A stretch of 64,000 nt of DNA, from positions 3,375,074-3,439,073 of the forward strand of contig NZ_CP041186.1 in NCBI RefSeq assembly GCF_006517175.1. The letters are read 5' to 3'. This DNA is from Persicimonas caeni (lineage in GTDB: Bacteria > Myxococcota_A > Bradymonadia > Bradymonadales > Bradymonadaceae). A program made the translations under genes and the position numbers. Position 1 is the first letter of the stretch, and every line of letters starts with the position of its first letter. Below the pieces are notes generated by a model, which was not told where the DNA came from, did no database searches, and worked only from the letters and a program-made list of their open reading frames with translations. Below are positions 18,507 to 27,616 of the stretch, in pieces.

Positions 18507-19244
18507 ATGCCAAAGAAACGCCTCGACATCCTGATGACCGAACGCGAGATGGCCCGCTCGCGCAGCAAAGCCAAAGCGATGATCATGACCGGCAAGGTCT
18601 TCGTCGACGGCGAGCGCGTCGACAAGGCGGGCACACAGGTCGACGTCGGCGCCGACATCGAGTTTCGCGGCGACGTCAATCCCTACGTGTCACGCGGAGG
18701 GCTGAAGCTGCAGAGCGCGCTCGACGCCTTTGGCTACGACCCGGCCGGCAAGGTCGTCATCGACGTGGGCGCCTCGACCGGCGGCTTCACCGACTGCGTG
18801 CTCCAAAAAGGGGCCAAGAAGGTCTACGCGGTCGACGTCGGCTACGGCCAGCTGGCCTGGAAGCTACGCCAAGACGAGCGCGTCGAGGTCATCGAGCGGA
18901 CCAATATCCGGCACATGGAAGAGGATCGCCTGCCCGAAAAGTGCGACCTGGCGGTCATCGACTGCTCGTTCATCTCACTGGAGCTCGTCCTCCCCAACAC
19001 GCTCACGTTCCTGAAGGACGACGCCGACGTCATCGCGCTCATCAAGCCTCAGTTCGAGGTCGGCAAAGACAATGTCGGCAAAGGCGGGGTGGTGCGCGAC
19101 GAAGAGGTGCGCCAGCAGGCCATCGACGCCATCATCGCGTACGCCGGCACGTTGGGCATGACGTGCGTCGAGTCCGTCGACTCCGAGGTCCACGGCCCGG
19201 CGGGCAACGTCGAGCATCTGGTGTGGTTGAGGCGGGGCAATTAA
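18507..19244 (+). CDS. tlyA: TlyA-family rRNA 2'-O-methyltransferase
   Basis: 245 residues. An S4 RNA-binding domain is at 1-60 (RLDILMTEREMARSRSKAKAMI), then an FtsJ/RrmJ-type methyltransferase with SAM motif IDVGASTGGFTD and catalytic-like K/D/K/E residues in VSRGGLKL, VIDCSF, ALIKPQFEV and VDSEVHGPAGN. TlyA methylates 16S and 23S rRNA riboses and sets capreomycin sensitivity in mycobacteria. Length and order match the family. The gene stands alone, with a strong hairpin region downstream. Confidence 0.93.
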   Translation: MPKKRLDILMTEREMARSRSKAKAMIMTGKVFVDGERVDKAGTQVDVGADIEFRGDVNPYVSRGGLKLQSALDAFGYDPAGKVVIDVGASTGGFTDCVLQKGAKKVYAVDVGYGQLAWKLRQDERVEVIERTNIRHMEEDRLPEKCDLAVIDCSFISLELVLPNTLTFLKDDADVIALIKPQFEVGKDNVGKGGVVRDEEVRQQAIDAIIAYAGTLGMTCVESVDSEVHGPAGNVEHLVWLRRGN

Positions 19245-19288
19245 AATTGCCTCACAGAAGAGGTGGCCTTGCAGAAGTTGCTTCGCCA

Positions 19289-19417
19289 GCTATTAGGGGC
19301 GCTGAACTACGCGCAGAACTACAATTTGAGTGTTCCCACATGCACCACAAAAGCCGCATTCACACGACCCTCAAATTGTAGTTTGCGAGGGCGTTGTTTG
19401 CCCTCGCCTCTAATAGC
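19289..19417. repeat. Nested inverted-repeat element
   Basis: Outer arms GCTATTAGGGGCG (19289-19301) and CGCCTCTAATAGC (19405-19417) pair with one mismatch. Inner arms AACTACAATTTGAG (19317-19330) and CTCAAATTGTAGTT (19370-19383) pair perfectly. The 129-bp unit lies between the convergent tlyA and L,D-transpeptidase genes. It could be a MITE-like element, a folded RNA or an elaborate bidirectional terminator. Confidence 0.75.
19385..19407. terminator. Hairpin, probable bidirectional terminator
   Basis: GCGAGGGC, loop GTTGTTT, GCCCTCGC: a perfect eight-base-pair GC-rich stem between convergent genes. There is no clear U tract, so termination strength is uncertain. It lies inside the larger nested repeat. 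Confidence 0.6.
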
Positions 19418-19437
19418 ACTCCAGAAACCCAGGCGCC

Positions 19438-21927
19438 TCACCCTTCTTCCTTGAACTTGTCGTAGTCGTAAATGTCGGCCAAGAAGTTCGCCCGGCCCTG
19501 ATCATCGACGCGCACGGTCACATAGTCGATGTGCACCGGGATTTGCTTGTCCAAGAAGATGGGCTCGTAGGTGCCCTCGGAGAGAATGCGACGCACGTTG
19601 TACTCGTCGAGTTTGCCGTCTTGCTCGAGCAGGTACTCGGCAAAAGTCAGCGGCTCGTGCATGCGCATGCAGCCGTGGCTGAACGCGCGGATGTCGCGGC
19701 TGAACAGCGCTTTGTGCGGCGTGTCGTGCAGGTAGACGTCGTGCAGGTTCGGGAAGATCACTTTGACCTTGCCCAGTGCGTTATCGTCGCCCTGCTTCAT
19801 GCGCACGTACTCCCACTTTTTGCCCGGGAACATCACCTCGTAGTTGTTCGCCTCGTACCAGCCCGGGATGGCGTCGGGATTCGTCGAGTTGACGTTGACC
19901 TGGCCGGTGGCCGGATCGATGTAGGGGAACTTGGCAGCCAAACTCGACGGCGCGGCTTCACCGGCGGTGTCGGCCGACCCGGCGTCGGGCGCGCCACCAC
20001 CGACGAGTTGCCTGAGCGCGGCGACGTCGAAGACGAGCCGGCCGTCGCCATTCTTCGACCAGAAAGACTCTGCCGAGCGTGTCGGCTTGGCCGGTGCGGC
20101 TTCGACCGCACCACTCTGCTCACGAAGTTTGGCGATGGCGTCGGCACCGACCATCTCGGTGGCCTGCTCCTGCTGCGCCTCGGCGCTCGGTGTAGTTCCG
20201 ACCGTGCCGGTCAGCGTCGCCTCTTCTGACTTCTCTTCGCCTGCCTGCTCGGACGGTTTCTTGGTCGGCACGCCGAGCAAGCGCTTGATCTTGGCCTTGT
20301 AGCCCGCCTCGACCGAGGCGCGCACCTCCGGCAAGATCTCCTCGTCGCGGATGCGCTCGGTCACGTTCCAGTACGGGTTGTAGATCACCCGGTCGATATA
20401 CGCGCTCAGCGTCGGTGTGCGGTTCGGATGCTTTTTGAACGACTCGTCCTTGTTCTTCCGGGCCGCTTCGCGCTTCTCTTTGGGCGCCAGGTCGTTGTTT
20501 CCGACCACGATGCGGAAGCGAAGCTTGCGCTCCTGCTCCTTCCAGACCTCAGCGTGGAAGTCGGGGATATTGACGTAGACGTACATCGGGTCGTCGTGGC
20601 GGATATCCGACTCGCGCCAGCGCTGCATATTCAGCGCGATCTGCTCCATGCGCCGCTTGGCCGGGATATTCACGCTCGCCCAGAACATGTGGTGCGGCTT
20701 GCCGGTGACCTGCATCTGGTGGGTCTCCTGGTACGCCTCGACCGCCTTTTCGAGCTTGTCGTCGTACTTGTTGTCGATGGCCGCGTCGGCCGGATAAAAA
20801 CCCTCGACCTGCAGGCGTTTCTTGAGCTTCGCGACCACCTCGTGCTCGCGCCCCGGGCGAAGGCCGCGGGTCACCGGCACCTTCTCCCAGCCGCCGGCCT
20901 CGGCGATCTCTTTGTAGCGCACGTACTCCTTCTGGAGCCCGGCGTACTGCGGCTGCGCCGGCTTGAGGCTGGCCAACGCGGTGTTCACGTCGCCGGTGAG
21001 CGCCTTCTCGAGATCCTGCTCGATGAGCTTGTGCAAGATCTCGGCTTCTTTCTTCTCGGCGATGTCGCGGGTCATCTTGGCCGCTGTACGCCAGGCGACG
21101 CGCGCGTGCCAGGTCGCCTCGGCTTTGTCGGGCCGCCGCCCCTCGATATTCGGGTTGGTCCACCGGTCGAAGTTTTTGGGGTGGACGAAGATCTCGTGGA
21201 TGCGGAAATGCTTCATCTGGCGCGCATACCGCGCCAGGTTCTGCATCAACAAATGCTCGACCTTGGCCTCGAGCGCGGCGATCTCGGTGCTGACCGTCTC
21301 ATAGTTGGCCAGCCGCTCTTTCATACGCTGCCCACTGTCGGAGTCGAGCACCGTCTGGGTCAGCTTGGCGTGATTGTCATCGGTGAGTTCGAAGGTCGAC
21401 ACCGGCTGTTGGGTCAGCCAGGCGATCGCCGCATCTTTCTCGGCGTCGCTCGTCTCGAAGGTCTCGAGCTTCTCGAAGCGCGCGTTCGCCTTCTCGAGCG
21501 ACTCCAGACCGGAGCCAATCTCGGCCAGCGTATAGTCGTCAGCGTCGAGCGCGTGGTCTTCGACCGCCTCGAGGGTCTTCCACACCGCCTGGCCGCGATC
21601 GGTCAACCCGGTGCGCTCGACCAACGCGAACTGGTAGTCGATGCCCTGATAGACCCTGTTGACCAAAACGTCGTAGGGCGGCTCGTCTCGCTGGAGCTTC
21701 GACTCGGCCTGGGCTGCGGCTTTTTGCAGTCGCTCCTGGAAGTTCTTCTTGCCCGCCGGCGCCACCGCCATCTCGCGCAACGTCCCCTCGACGCTCTTCG
21801 ACCATTGGTCGACGTACGGCGAGGCCTTTTCTTGGGAGATATTCGGCTCGCCACAGGCGACGAGCGTGCCGACCGCCAGGGTGGCGGCAAGCGCAGCGAA
21901 ATTTCTTTTATCCAACGGTCGGATCAT
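19438..21927 (-). CDS. L,D-transpeptidase (YkuD/YcbB type) lipoprotein
   Basis: 829 residues from the ATG at 21927; this start gives a lipoprotein leader (LVACGEP). The long N-terminal part is helical, a peptidoglycan-binding domain lies at ~375-430 (REHEVVAKLKKRLQVEGFYP...AVEAYQETHQM), and the C-terminal YkuD domain has HDTPHKALFS and FSHGCMRM, including the catalytic Cys. Between, ~540-690 holds an Ala/Glu-rich insertion (about 130 residues) that splits the catalytic domain, as in YcbB. It forms 3-3 or lipoprotein-peptidoglycan crosslinks in the periplasm. It is large for the family. Confidence 0.9.
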   Translation of the reverse strand: MIRPLDKRNFAALAATLAVGTLVACGEPNISQEKASPYVDQWSKSVEGTLREMAVAPAGKKNFQERLQKAAAQAESKLQRDEPPYDVLVNRVYQGIDYQFALVERTGLTDRGQAVWKTLEAVEDHALDADDYTLAEIGSGLESLEKANARFEKLETFETSDAEKDAAIAWLTQQPVSTFELTDDNHAKLTQTVLDSDSGQRMKERLANYETVSTEIAALEAKVEHLLMQNLARYARQMKHFRIHEIFVHPKNFDRWTNPNIEGRRPDKAEATWHARVAWRTAAKMTRDIAEKKEAEILHKLIEQDLEKALTGDVNTALASLKPAQPQYAGLQKEYVRYKEIAEAGGWEKVPVTRGLRPGREHEVVAKLKKRLQVEGFYPADAAIDNKYDDKLEKAVEAYQETHQMQVTGKPHHMFWASVNIPAKRRMEQIALNMQRWRESDIRHDDPMYVYVNIPDFHAEVWKEQERKLRFRIVVGNNDLAPKEKREAARKNKDESFKKHPNRTPTLSAYIDRVIYNPYWNVTERIRDEEILPEVRASVEAGYKAKIKRLLGVPTKKPSEQAGEEKSEEATLTGTVGTTPSAEAQQEQATEMVGADAIAKLREQSGAVEAAPAKPTRSAESFWSKNGDGRLVFDVAALRQLVGGGAPDAGSADTAGEAAPSSLAAKFPYIDPATGQVNVNSTNPDAIPGWYEANNYEVMFPGKKWEYVRMKQGDDNALGKVKVIFPNLHDVYLHDTPHKALFSRDIRAFSHGCMRMHEPLTFAEYLLEQDGKLDEYNVRRILSEGTYEPIFLDKQIPVHIDYVTVRVDDQGRANFLADIYDYDKFKEEG

Positions 21928-22082
21928 ATGCTGAGTGGTGCGGCAGTGTTTGTCCCCGAATCGCGCTCTGATCGAGCAAGCGACAGTGTCGGACAAAGAA
22001 GCTACGCGATCAACAAAATCGGCGTCATAATGTGTCTCTACGTAGCTACAACTCTACCCACAACCCAAACATTTCAAGAAGC

Positions 22083-23126
22083 TTAGCGAACACGCTTCCA
22101 ATTCGCCTTGGGAAGCGTCTTGGAGATGGGAGGCCGCGCGTTTCCGAGCACGTAGATCGCCCGACGGTTCTTCTCGTTTTTGGTCTCGTCGGGCGTGTTC
22201 ACTGCCAAGACGGACTCGCCGAAGCCCTGGTAGTAGATCGGGATGTCGAGACCCTTCTTCTCGAACCACTTGGCGATCGCGCGCGCTCGGGCGGTGCTCA
22301 GCTTGTAGTTGTCCGACTTCGAACCGACTGTGTCGGTGTAGCCGGCGATATAAAGCTGCATTTGCAGGCCTTTGTCGCGGTGTTTTTTCATCGCCTCGCG
22401 AATATTCGCCAGCGTATCCTCGAGCTTAGGCTCCTCCGAGTTGTCCCAACTCGCCTTGCCGAAGTTGAAGATCACCTCTTTGTGCGGAATCTCGACCCAG
22501 AACGGCTCGAGCAACACACTTCGCCAGAAGCCATCGACGTCGTAGGCCTTGAGGCGAATGCCGCCGACATCTTCTTTGGCGGGCCACTTGACCATGAAGG
22601 TGCCTTTCTTGCCGCCCAAGCTTTGGGTGCCTTCGTAGAGTTTGTTGCCGTTGGAGTCGAAGATCTCGGTCTCGACGCGGTCCATGGGGCGGTTGGCGCG
22701 GACCGGAATCTCGCCTTTGCCGATGCGCGCCTTGTTGGGATCGACCGACAACTCGAGCTCGGCGACCAGCGTTGCCTCGATGTCGAGGCTGGTTTTGACG
22801 GTCTCCCCGGCGCTGCCCTTGGCTTCGATGGTCACCTCGTACTTGTGGGTGCCGGCAGGCTGTTTGATGGGAAACTCTTTGGTCGCGCCGGCGCTCAACG
22901 AGCCGATCTGCTTGGTGAACGACTTGCCGTCGGAGCGCTTGAAGGTCACCGTACCGCTCGAGATGTTCCCGGTGGCCTGCAGCACCAAGCTCGGGTAGCC
23001 TTGGCCTACCTGAACCTTCTTATTGACCTTGTACTGAAAGCCGGCCTGAGCGAAGGCAGACGCAGACAAAACCAGCACGGTGAAAAAGGCGACTGTTGCA
23101 GCCAAGAGTGGCTTCGAGCGATGCAT
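22083..23126 (-). CDS. Exported OmpA C-terminal-like (peptidoglycan-associated) protein
   Basis: 347 residues from the ATG at 23126 with GGAG eight bases before it. The signal peptide ends SAFAQA. The N-terminal two thirds are beta-rich with tandem Ig-like segments (SSGTVTFKRSDGKSFTKQ, KYEVTIEAKGSAGETV). The C-terminal part (~215-330) has an OmpA-like core: MQLYIAGYTDTVGS, NYKLSTARARAIAKWF and NRRAIYVLG. It probably binds peptidoglycan in the periplasm. It is next to an L,D-transpeptidase on the same strand, which supports a cell-wall role; the two are 155 bases apart. Confidence 0.82.
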   Translation of the reverse strand: MHRSKPLLAATVAFFTVLVLSASAFAQAGFQYKVNKKVQVGQGYPSLVLQATGNISSGTVTFKRSDGKSFTKQIGSLSAGATKEFPIKQPAGTHKYEVTIEAKGSAGETVKTSLDIEATLVAELELSVDPNKARIGKGEIPVRANRPMDRVETEIFDSNGNKLYEGTQSLGGKKGTFMVKWPAKEDVGGIRLKAYDVDGFWRSVLLEPFWVEIPHKEVIFNFGKASWDNSEEPKLEDTLANIREAMKKHRDKGLQMQLYIAGYTDTVGSKSDNYKLSTARARAIAKWFEKKGLDIPIYYQGFGESVLAVNTPDETKNEKNRRAIYVLGNARPPISKTLPKANWKRVR

Positions 23127-23224
23127 AGTGGGCTCCAGAGGATCTTTGTCTTGTCCTGGCTCGGTACTTATACAACGAATTGAGCGCAAGATCATTCAAG
23201 TCGTCACAAACAGAGACAAACGCC

Positions 23225-24130
23225 ATGTCCGCAAGTTCCGTCACTGACGCCGCTACGATCATCATCCTGCGTGAGGCCGCCAGGGGCTTCGAGGTCTTTA
23301 TGGTGCGGCGTCACTCCAAGAGTCAGTTCATGGCGAATCGGTATGTCTACCCGGGTGGCAAGCTCGACGCGGCCGACAGCACCGAGGTGGCCGCGAGGCA
23401 TGTCGAGGGACTGACACCGAAACAAGCGCGCGAGCGGCTGGCCGAAGAGGTCGACCCGTCGACGGCGCTGGGGCTTTTCTTGGCGGGCATCCGTGAGACC
23501 TTCGAGGAGGCAGGCATCTTATTGGCGCGGCGCGCCGGTGAAGACGACCTCATCGACCTGACCAGCGACGAGGAGGTCGCCGAGAGGTTTCGCGTGTACC
23601 GCAAGCAGCTCATGGAGGGGGACATCTCGTTGAGCGAGGTCGCCGAGCGCGAGAGTCTGGTGTTCCCGCTCGACCGGCTGGGCTATTTCGCCCACTGGAT
23701 CACGCCCTACGTCGAGCCGCGGCGGTTCGACGCGCGCTTCTTTGTGGCGATCGCCCCCGACAGCCAGCGGCCGTTGCATGACAAGCGCGAGACGACGGCG
23801 TCGGCGTGGATCCGCCCCGCCGACGCCGTCGCACAGAACCAGGCCGGCGAGTTTATGCTCGCCCCGCCCACACTGCGCACGCTGCAGCAGCTGGCCGAAT
23901 TCGAGTCGGCCGAGGCCGCCTTCGAGTGGGCGCTCGACCACGACCCGCCGACGATCCTGCCGCATATGGAGCAGCGCGACGAGCACATCTGGCTCTTCTT
24001 GCCGGGCGACGACGAGTTTCCGGCCGACGATGCAGAGTATGCGATGGCCGAGCCAGTAGACGACGGGGTGACGCGGATGGTCGCCGAGAATGTGGGCCTG
24101 TGGCGGGTAGTGCCCCAAAACCACCCCTAA
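23225..24130 (+). CDS. NUDIX hydrolase, NUDT19-like (large insertion in the Nudix box)
   Basis: 301 residues from the ATG at 23225. The Nudix box is split: YVYPGGKLDAAD near residue 40 and, about 45 residues later, AGIRETFEEAGILLA, which together give the catalytic Glu cluster. This arrangement, and the tail that begins with HWITPYVEPRRFDARFFVA, is that of the NUDT19 (RP2p) group, hydrolysing CoA or other diphosphate-linked compounds. The substrate is inferred. The gene is divergent from the OmpA-like gene and is followed immediately by the first REP palindrome. Confidence 0.85.
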   Translation: MSASSVTDAATIIILREAARGFEVFMVRRHSKSQFMANRYVYPGGKLDAADSTEVAARHVEGLTPKQARERLAEEVDPSTALGLFLAGIRETFEEAGILLARRAGEDDLIDLTSDEEVAERFRVYRKQLMEGDISLSEVAERESLVFPLDRLGYFAHWITPYVEPRRFDARFFVAIAPDSQRPLHDKRETTASAWIRPADAVAQNQAGEFMLAPPTLRTLQQLAEFESAEAAFEWALDHDPPTILPHMEQRDEHIWLFLPGDDEFPADDAEYAMAEPVDDGVTRMVAENVGLWRVVPQNHP

Positions 24131-24151
24131 CACGGTGTCAGACACCGTGTT
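24129..24151 (+). repeat. REP palindrome copy 1 (overlaps the NUDIX stop codon)
   Basis: A perfect 23-bp dyad with 11-base arms around a central A (core ACACGGTGTCAGACACC). It begins at the TAA of the NUDIX gene. The next ~36 bases, running into TTTGAGCACGATCTC, are shared with copy 4. Confidence 0.85.
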
Positions 24152-24244
24152 GTCCAAGTTTCATGCGCATTTGAGCACGATCTCATCTCTCAGCACGGCC
24201 TTCGTAAGATGATGTCGGAACACCGCGCTTTCCGGTCCACCTCT

Positions 24245-24267
24245 AACACGGTGTCAGACACCATGTT
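24245..24267 (+). repeat. REP palindrome copy 2
   Basis: Same 23-bp unit as copy 1 with one change (G to A) in the right arm; centre base A on the plus strand. Confidence 0.85.
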
Positions 24268-24277
24268 CTGTGCCCCT

Positions 24278-24300
24278 AACACGGTGTCAGACACCATGTT
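24278..24300 (+). repeat. REP palindrome copy 3
   Basis: Identical to copy 2 and 33 bp after it (start to start). This is the same 33-bp spacing as the pair inside the luxE-like gene. Confidence 0.85.
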
Positions 24301-24354
24301 CGGCCAAAAAATGACGATACGTGGCACCGTTGCCACCTGACGCGTCCTCCAGAG

Positions 24355-24810
24355 TCACGCCTCCAATGCCCGCTGCTCGTCAGCCGCGAAGACGGCGGCA
24401 CTGATCGACAAACTAAAGAGCAGCGTGAACCAGAGAATCGAAGCGATTCCCATCCACCCACCTCCGCTGTTTATCCCGACGACGGCAAAACTGGCTGTAA
24501 AATAGATAGTGTTGTCGACCGCAGAGAGCCTCCAGAGCTTGGCCTTAGAGACTGACGCCTCTCGCCCTAGCGCGCGCCGAACGTACTGCAGCAGCAGCCA
24601 GAAGCCGAAGAGGGTGACCGAGATGAAGCCGAGTGAGATGACCAGGTGGACGAGCTCGGTCGCGCCGCGGCCGGCGACCAAGCTGCTCACGACTCCCATC
24701 GTGACTGCCCCAGCTATCCAGAGCCCGTAAAGCGCCGGCAGAGTTCCCAAGACGCCCACGATGGCAAAGAAGATGGCGATTGGTCGATCATTGAACTTGA
24801 ATTCCGTCAT
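24355..24810 (-). CDS. Small integral membrane protein
   Basis: 151 residues from the ATG at 24810, chosen for its near-perfect ribosome binding site (GGAGGT). Four hydrophobic segments lie at about residues 12-32, 50-72, 95-115 and 118-140. No family is recognised. The gene sits inside the REP-rich stretch, with copies 2-3 just beyond its 3' end and copy 4 upstream. Confidence 0.65.
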   Translation of the reverse strand: MTEFKFNDRPIAIFFAIVGVLGTLPALYGLWIAGAVTMGVVSSLVAGRGATELVHLVISLGFISVTLFGFWLLLQYVRRALGREASVSKAKLWRLSAVDNTIYFTASFAVVGINSGGGWMGIASILWFTLLFSLSISAAVFAADEQRALEA

Positions 24811-25221
24811 GGGTGACCTCCTCGAGCAGTAGCGCAGCCACTTGCCGCGCCGTCGCCCACTACGAAAGAGCAAGTCTTGCGCCAGCACTGATCGCCTCGT
24901 GCATAGACGCTGAGAGGGGGGAGAGTGGGGAAGTGTCAACCAAGTTGACGGTTAGGTGTCCAGCGGGTGGGCAAATTGCTGAGAACTGGGTGTAAGGGAA
25001 CGGATGTGGAAACAGAAATCCCCCCCCGATCTCGCCCCACCCCCAACACGGTGTCAGACACCATGTTGTCCAGCTCTCATGCGCCTTTGAGCGCGATCTC
25101 GCGAACCCGATCAGCCTGCTGCCCCACAAGAAAAATCACCTAATCACGCAACGATTCGGGCAATTCTGCCGAAAACCGTATTGAGGGCTGTCGATGAACC
25201 TTCACCCACGGAGACTGGCAG
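24811..25221. other. Intergenic region upstream of the transposase
   Basis: It holds REP copy 4 and, at 25146-25186, a 41-bp segment that reappears near 40612 (ACGCAACGATT...TGCCGAAAACCGTA). No gene is supported; short open frames here lack binding sites and homology. Confidence 0.55.
25045..25067 (+). repeat. REP palindrome copy 4 (nearest upstream of the transposase)
   Basis: Same unit as copies 2-3, centre base A. The flank up to about 25103 matches the flank of copy 1, so the mobile unit is longer than the palindrome alone. Confidence 0.85.
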
Positions 25222-26199
25222 ATGGGACACCCGCTCAGGCAGCAAGAGAAAGACGCGATCTACGAGATTGTGAACCGCACCCAGCACCAATTCCACGGGC
25301 TCTCGCCCGACGCCGACGAGGTCGTCAACAAGATCATCCTGGGGCTTCTGGCCAAATATGCCTGGATCTACGGGGTCGAGATCTTTGCGTTTTGCTTCAT
25401 GTCCAACCACTTCCACATCCTGGCGCGCTGTAAATCGCTGCAACTTCACCTGTTCATGCGCGACTTCCAGAGCCAGCTCGCCCGCAAAATGAACGCGCTT
25501 CGCGGCCGCACAGGCACCTTCTGGGAGCGCCGTTACACCGCCACCAAGGTGCTCGACGACGACGCGATGATCGATCGGCTTCGCTATACCTTGTGTAATC
25601 CCTGTGAGTCGGACCTGGTGAGCCATCCGAAGAAATGGCCGGGGCTGTGCTCCTGGCAGATCCACGACAACGGTGAGCCACTGGTGGGCGAGGTGGTCGA
25701 CCGTGAGACGTACTGGCGCGAGAAGCGAAAGAAGAAGAACGAGGACAAGACCGAGGCAGAACTCATCGAGATGGCCACGGTGCGCTACCCGCTGGAGCTG
25801 GCCAAGCTGCCGAAGTGGGAGGACATGGACGACGAGGCCTACCACCAGAAGATGCGAGAAGAGTGCCACAAGCACGCCGGCGAGCTGGCCAAGAAGCGCT
25901 GTCGACCGTGCCTGGGAAGAAAGAAGGTGCTCGCTCAAAAGTGGTCGAGCCGCCCCAGAAACCCGAAGAAGGCGCCGCGCCCGCTGTGCCACGGCGGTGA
26001 CCTCCAGCAGCGCGAGGAGTATCGCCAGCAGCGCTGGGACGTGACCGACGACTACCGAAAAGCAGTCGGAAAGTGGCGCAAAGGCAAGACCCCGGTCAAC
26101 CGCATCGAATTCCCCGAAGGCACGATCCCGCCCGGCCATCAGTTTTGCTACGGTCGCAAAGGTGAGTTCAACATGACCGTGCCGCAACTGCGGTCCTGA
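25222..26199 (+). CDS. REP-associated tyrosine transposase (RAYT, Y1/HUH family)
   Basis: 325 residues with GGAG nine bases before the ATG. The HUH nuclease motif is NHFHIL (in CFMSNHFHILARC, near residue 65); the following helix carries FMRDFQSQLARKMN, and GTFWERRY and RLRYTLCNPCESDLV are family landmarks. Unusually, the nucleophile position needs checking, since the expected Tyr of the Y1 helix is not obvious in the segment after the HUH motif. A ~170-residue Lys/Arg-rich C-terminal tail extends the usual RAYT length. Surrounded by seven REP-like palindromes, it is the likely agent of their spread. Confidence 0.85.
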   Translation: MGHPLRQQEKDAIYEIVNRTQHQFHGLSPDADEVVNKIILGLLAKYAWIYGVEIFAFCFMSNHFHILARCKSLQLHLFMRDFQSQLARKMNALRGRTGTFWERRYTATKVLDDDAMIDRLRYTLCNPCESDLVSHPKKWPGLCSWQIHDNGEPLVGEVVDRETYWREKRKKKNEDKTEAELIEMATVRYPLELAKLPKWEDMDDEAYHQKMREECHKHAGELAKKRCRPCLGRKKVLAQKWSSRPRNPKKAPRPLCHGGDLQQREEYRQQRWDVTDDYRKAVGKWRKGKTPVNRIEFPEGTIPPGHQFCYGRKGEFNMTVPQLRS

Positions 26200-26491
26200 G
26201 ACGACGTCTCGTCGTCCATCCCAGAAGTCATAGCCATCGTACCCCGCCTGCTCTCGAAACACGTGTCGTGAAGCTGCCGAAGTATGCTCACAACCTCGCG
26301 CTCCACCACAGATTTCTGCTCAGGAGCCGGTCGACCGCCGTTCGACTCGAGCCCAGCGTCTATCGAGGCGAAGGTCGTCGTCAAACTGACGAATTTAGGG
26401 ACGTCAACGACGGCCAAACCCCGCTGAGAGCCGCACCAGAACTACCTCACATGGTGTCTGACACCATCTCGCCCATCATTTTTCAGGGGGG
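26200..26491. other. Intergenic region between transposase and luxC-like genes
   Basis: Apart from REP copy 5 it shows nothing recognisable. The transposase and the minus-strand luxC-like gene converge here; no clear terminator apart from the palindrome itself. Confidence 0.5.
26451..26467 (-). repeat. REP palindrome copy 5 (core only, opposite orientation)
   Basis: ATGGTGTCTGACACCAT, a 17-bp perfect core with centre T on the plus strand, i.e. reversed relative to copies 1-4. The outer arms do not match the 23-bp unit. It lies at the 3' side of the transposase and could act as a terminator for both flanking genes. Confidence 0.75.
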
Positions 26492-27616
26492 TCAGCACGT
26501 CACGATGCGCAACCATCCGAGAACATTCGGCTGCCCGTCGTGCAACCAGCCGGCAGGCGGCGCCTGCAGCTCGCCTGGCCGACATATGCGGGTGACACCA
26601 AGCTGGGCCAACGCTTCGGCCCACTCGTCGCGTACCGTCGCCGGTGCGGCGAGTGCGGCGCCCTGCAGTTGCCCGCGCGGTACAACTACGGCCTGCGGCA
26701 GCTCCGCGAGCGACTCGACGCGATGTAAGGTGACCACGTTCGCGGCCACGCGCTCGCCGTTGAACGGCCCGTCCACACGCTGCGCCCAACCGATTGAATC
26801 GCCCCAAATCTCCGAGGTGAACTCGGCGACGCCCCTAGCTTGCACCCGTGCCGCCAACTCTCCGGCCCCAAACCCACCTGCGCCCAGGCGCTTCTCTTCG
26901 GCGGTAATCGCGTCGCCCAACAACTCTCCGAACACTTCTAGGCGCTCCTCGGAGCCGCAAAACATCACTCCGCGCGCTGAAAAACAGCCCGTCTGGTTCC
27001 ACATGAGCGCGTCTGTGGCAACCGCTGCCGCGGTCTCACCCAACTCGACCTCTGAGCCGTCGACAACGACCGCAAAGCTGACCCGATGCCCGTAGCCAAT
27101 AACCCGCGCGCCGCGTACCTGACGGCGCACCTCAGCGACGGTTTGGTCGCTGCCGCTCACAACAACAACCTCGGCAGCTCTCCACTCATCGTCGGACACC
27201 AACAGCCGCAGTGGCGCGACGTCATCGGGCCAGATACTGGCCACGTGCTCGGCGAAGTGCCGACCGCGGCTCGACGGGCGAATGCCCTGCGGCACGCCCA
27301 AACTCGCACCAAATAAGACAGGCGTCAGTCCTGCGCCCGGCAGCGCCGGCCATATATGCACGATGTTCGCGGGCCGCTCTAGCTTGAGTCGTCTTCCAGC
27401 CGCATCCTCGACAAAATCGTCGAGCGCAGCGACCCCGCCAAATCCTGCCAGCTCGGCTCGAATGGCCGCCTCGAGCGCATCGACGTCCCACGTCTGGCGA
27501 TGTAGCTCGAACCCGGCGCGCACCATCGGTTCGGGCCACCCGTCGGCTACCACCGCTTCGACCGTCCGGTCGAATTCACCGAAGAGTCTGTCGATGAACT
27601 GTCGGAGATCATTCAT
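26492..27616 (-). CDS. luxC: LuxC-like acyl-CoA/acyl-protein reductase
   Basis: 374 residues from the ATG at 27616, which overlaps the upstream luxE-like stop by eight bases, so translation is coupled. The aldehyde-dehydrogenase-like fold includes LPGAGLTPVLFGASLGVP, WNQTGCFSARG with the likely catalytic Cys, and WGDSIGWAQRVDGP. In luminous bacteria LuxC, with LuxE, reduces fatty acids to long-chain aldehydes using NADPH. Here there are no luxA/luxB genes, so the aldehyde serves something else. The C-terminus is shorter and looser than in Vibrio LuxC. The symbol denotes family, not bioluminescence. Confidence 0.8.
   Translation of the reverse strand: MNDLRQFIDRLFGEFDRTVEAVVADGWPEPMVRAGFELHRQTWDVDALEAAIRAELAGFGGVAALDDFVEDAAGRRLKLERPANIVHIWPALPGAGLTPVLFGASLGVPQGIRPSSRGRHFAEHVASIWPDDVAPLRLLVSDDEWRAAEVVVVSGSDQTVAEVRRQVRGARVIGYGHRVSFAVVVDGSEVELGETAAAVATDALMWNQTGCFSARGVMFCGSEERLEVFGELLGDAITAEEKRLGAGGFGAGELAARVQARGVAEFTSEIWGDSIGWAQRVDGPFNGERVAANVVTLHRVESLAELPQAVVVPRGQLQGAALAAPATVRDEWAEALAQLGVTRICRPGELQAPPAGWLHDGQPNVLGWLRIVTC

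Noticed and set aside
26268-27095. Ser/Thr-rich open frame on the plus strand
   Set aside because: Antisense shadow of the luxC-like gene, whose frame carries family motifs.
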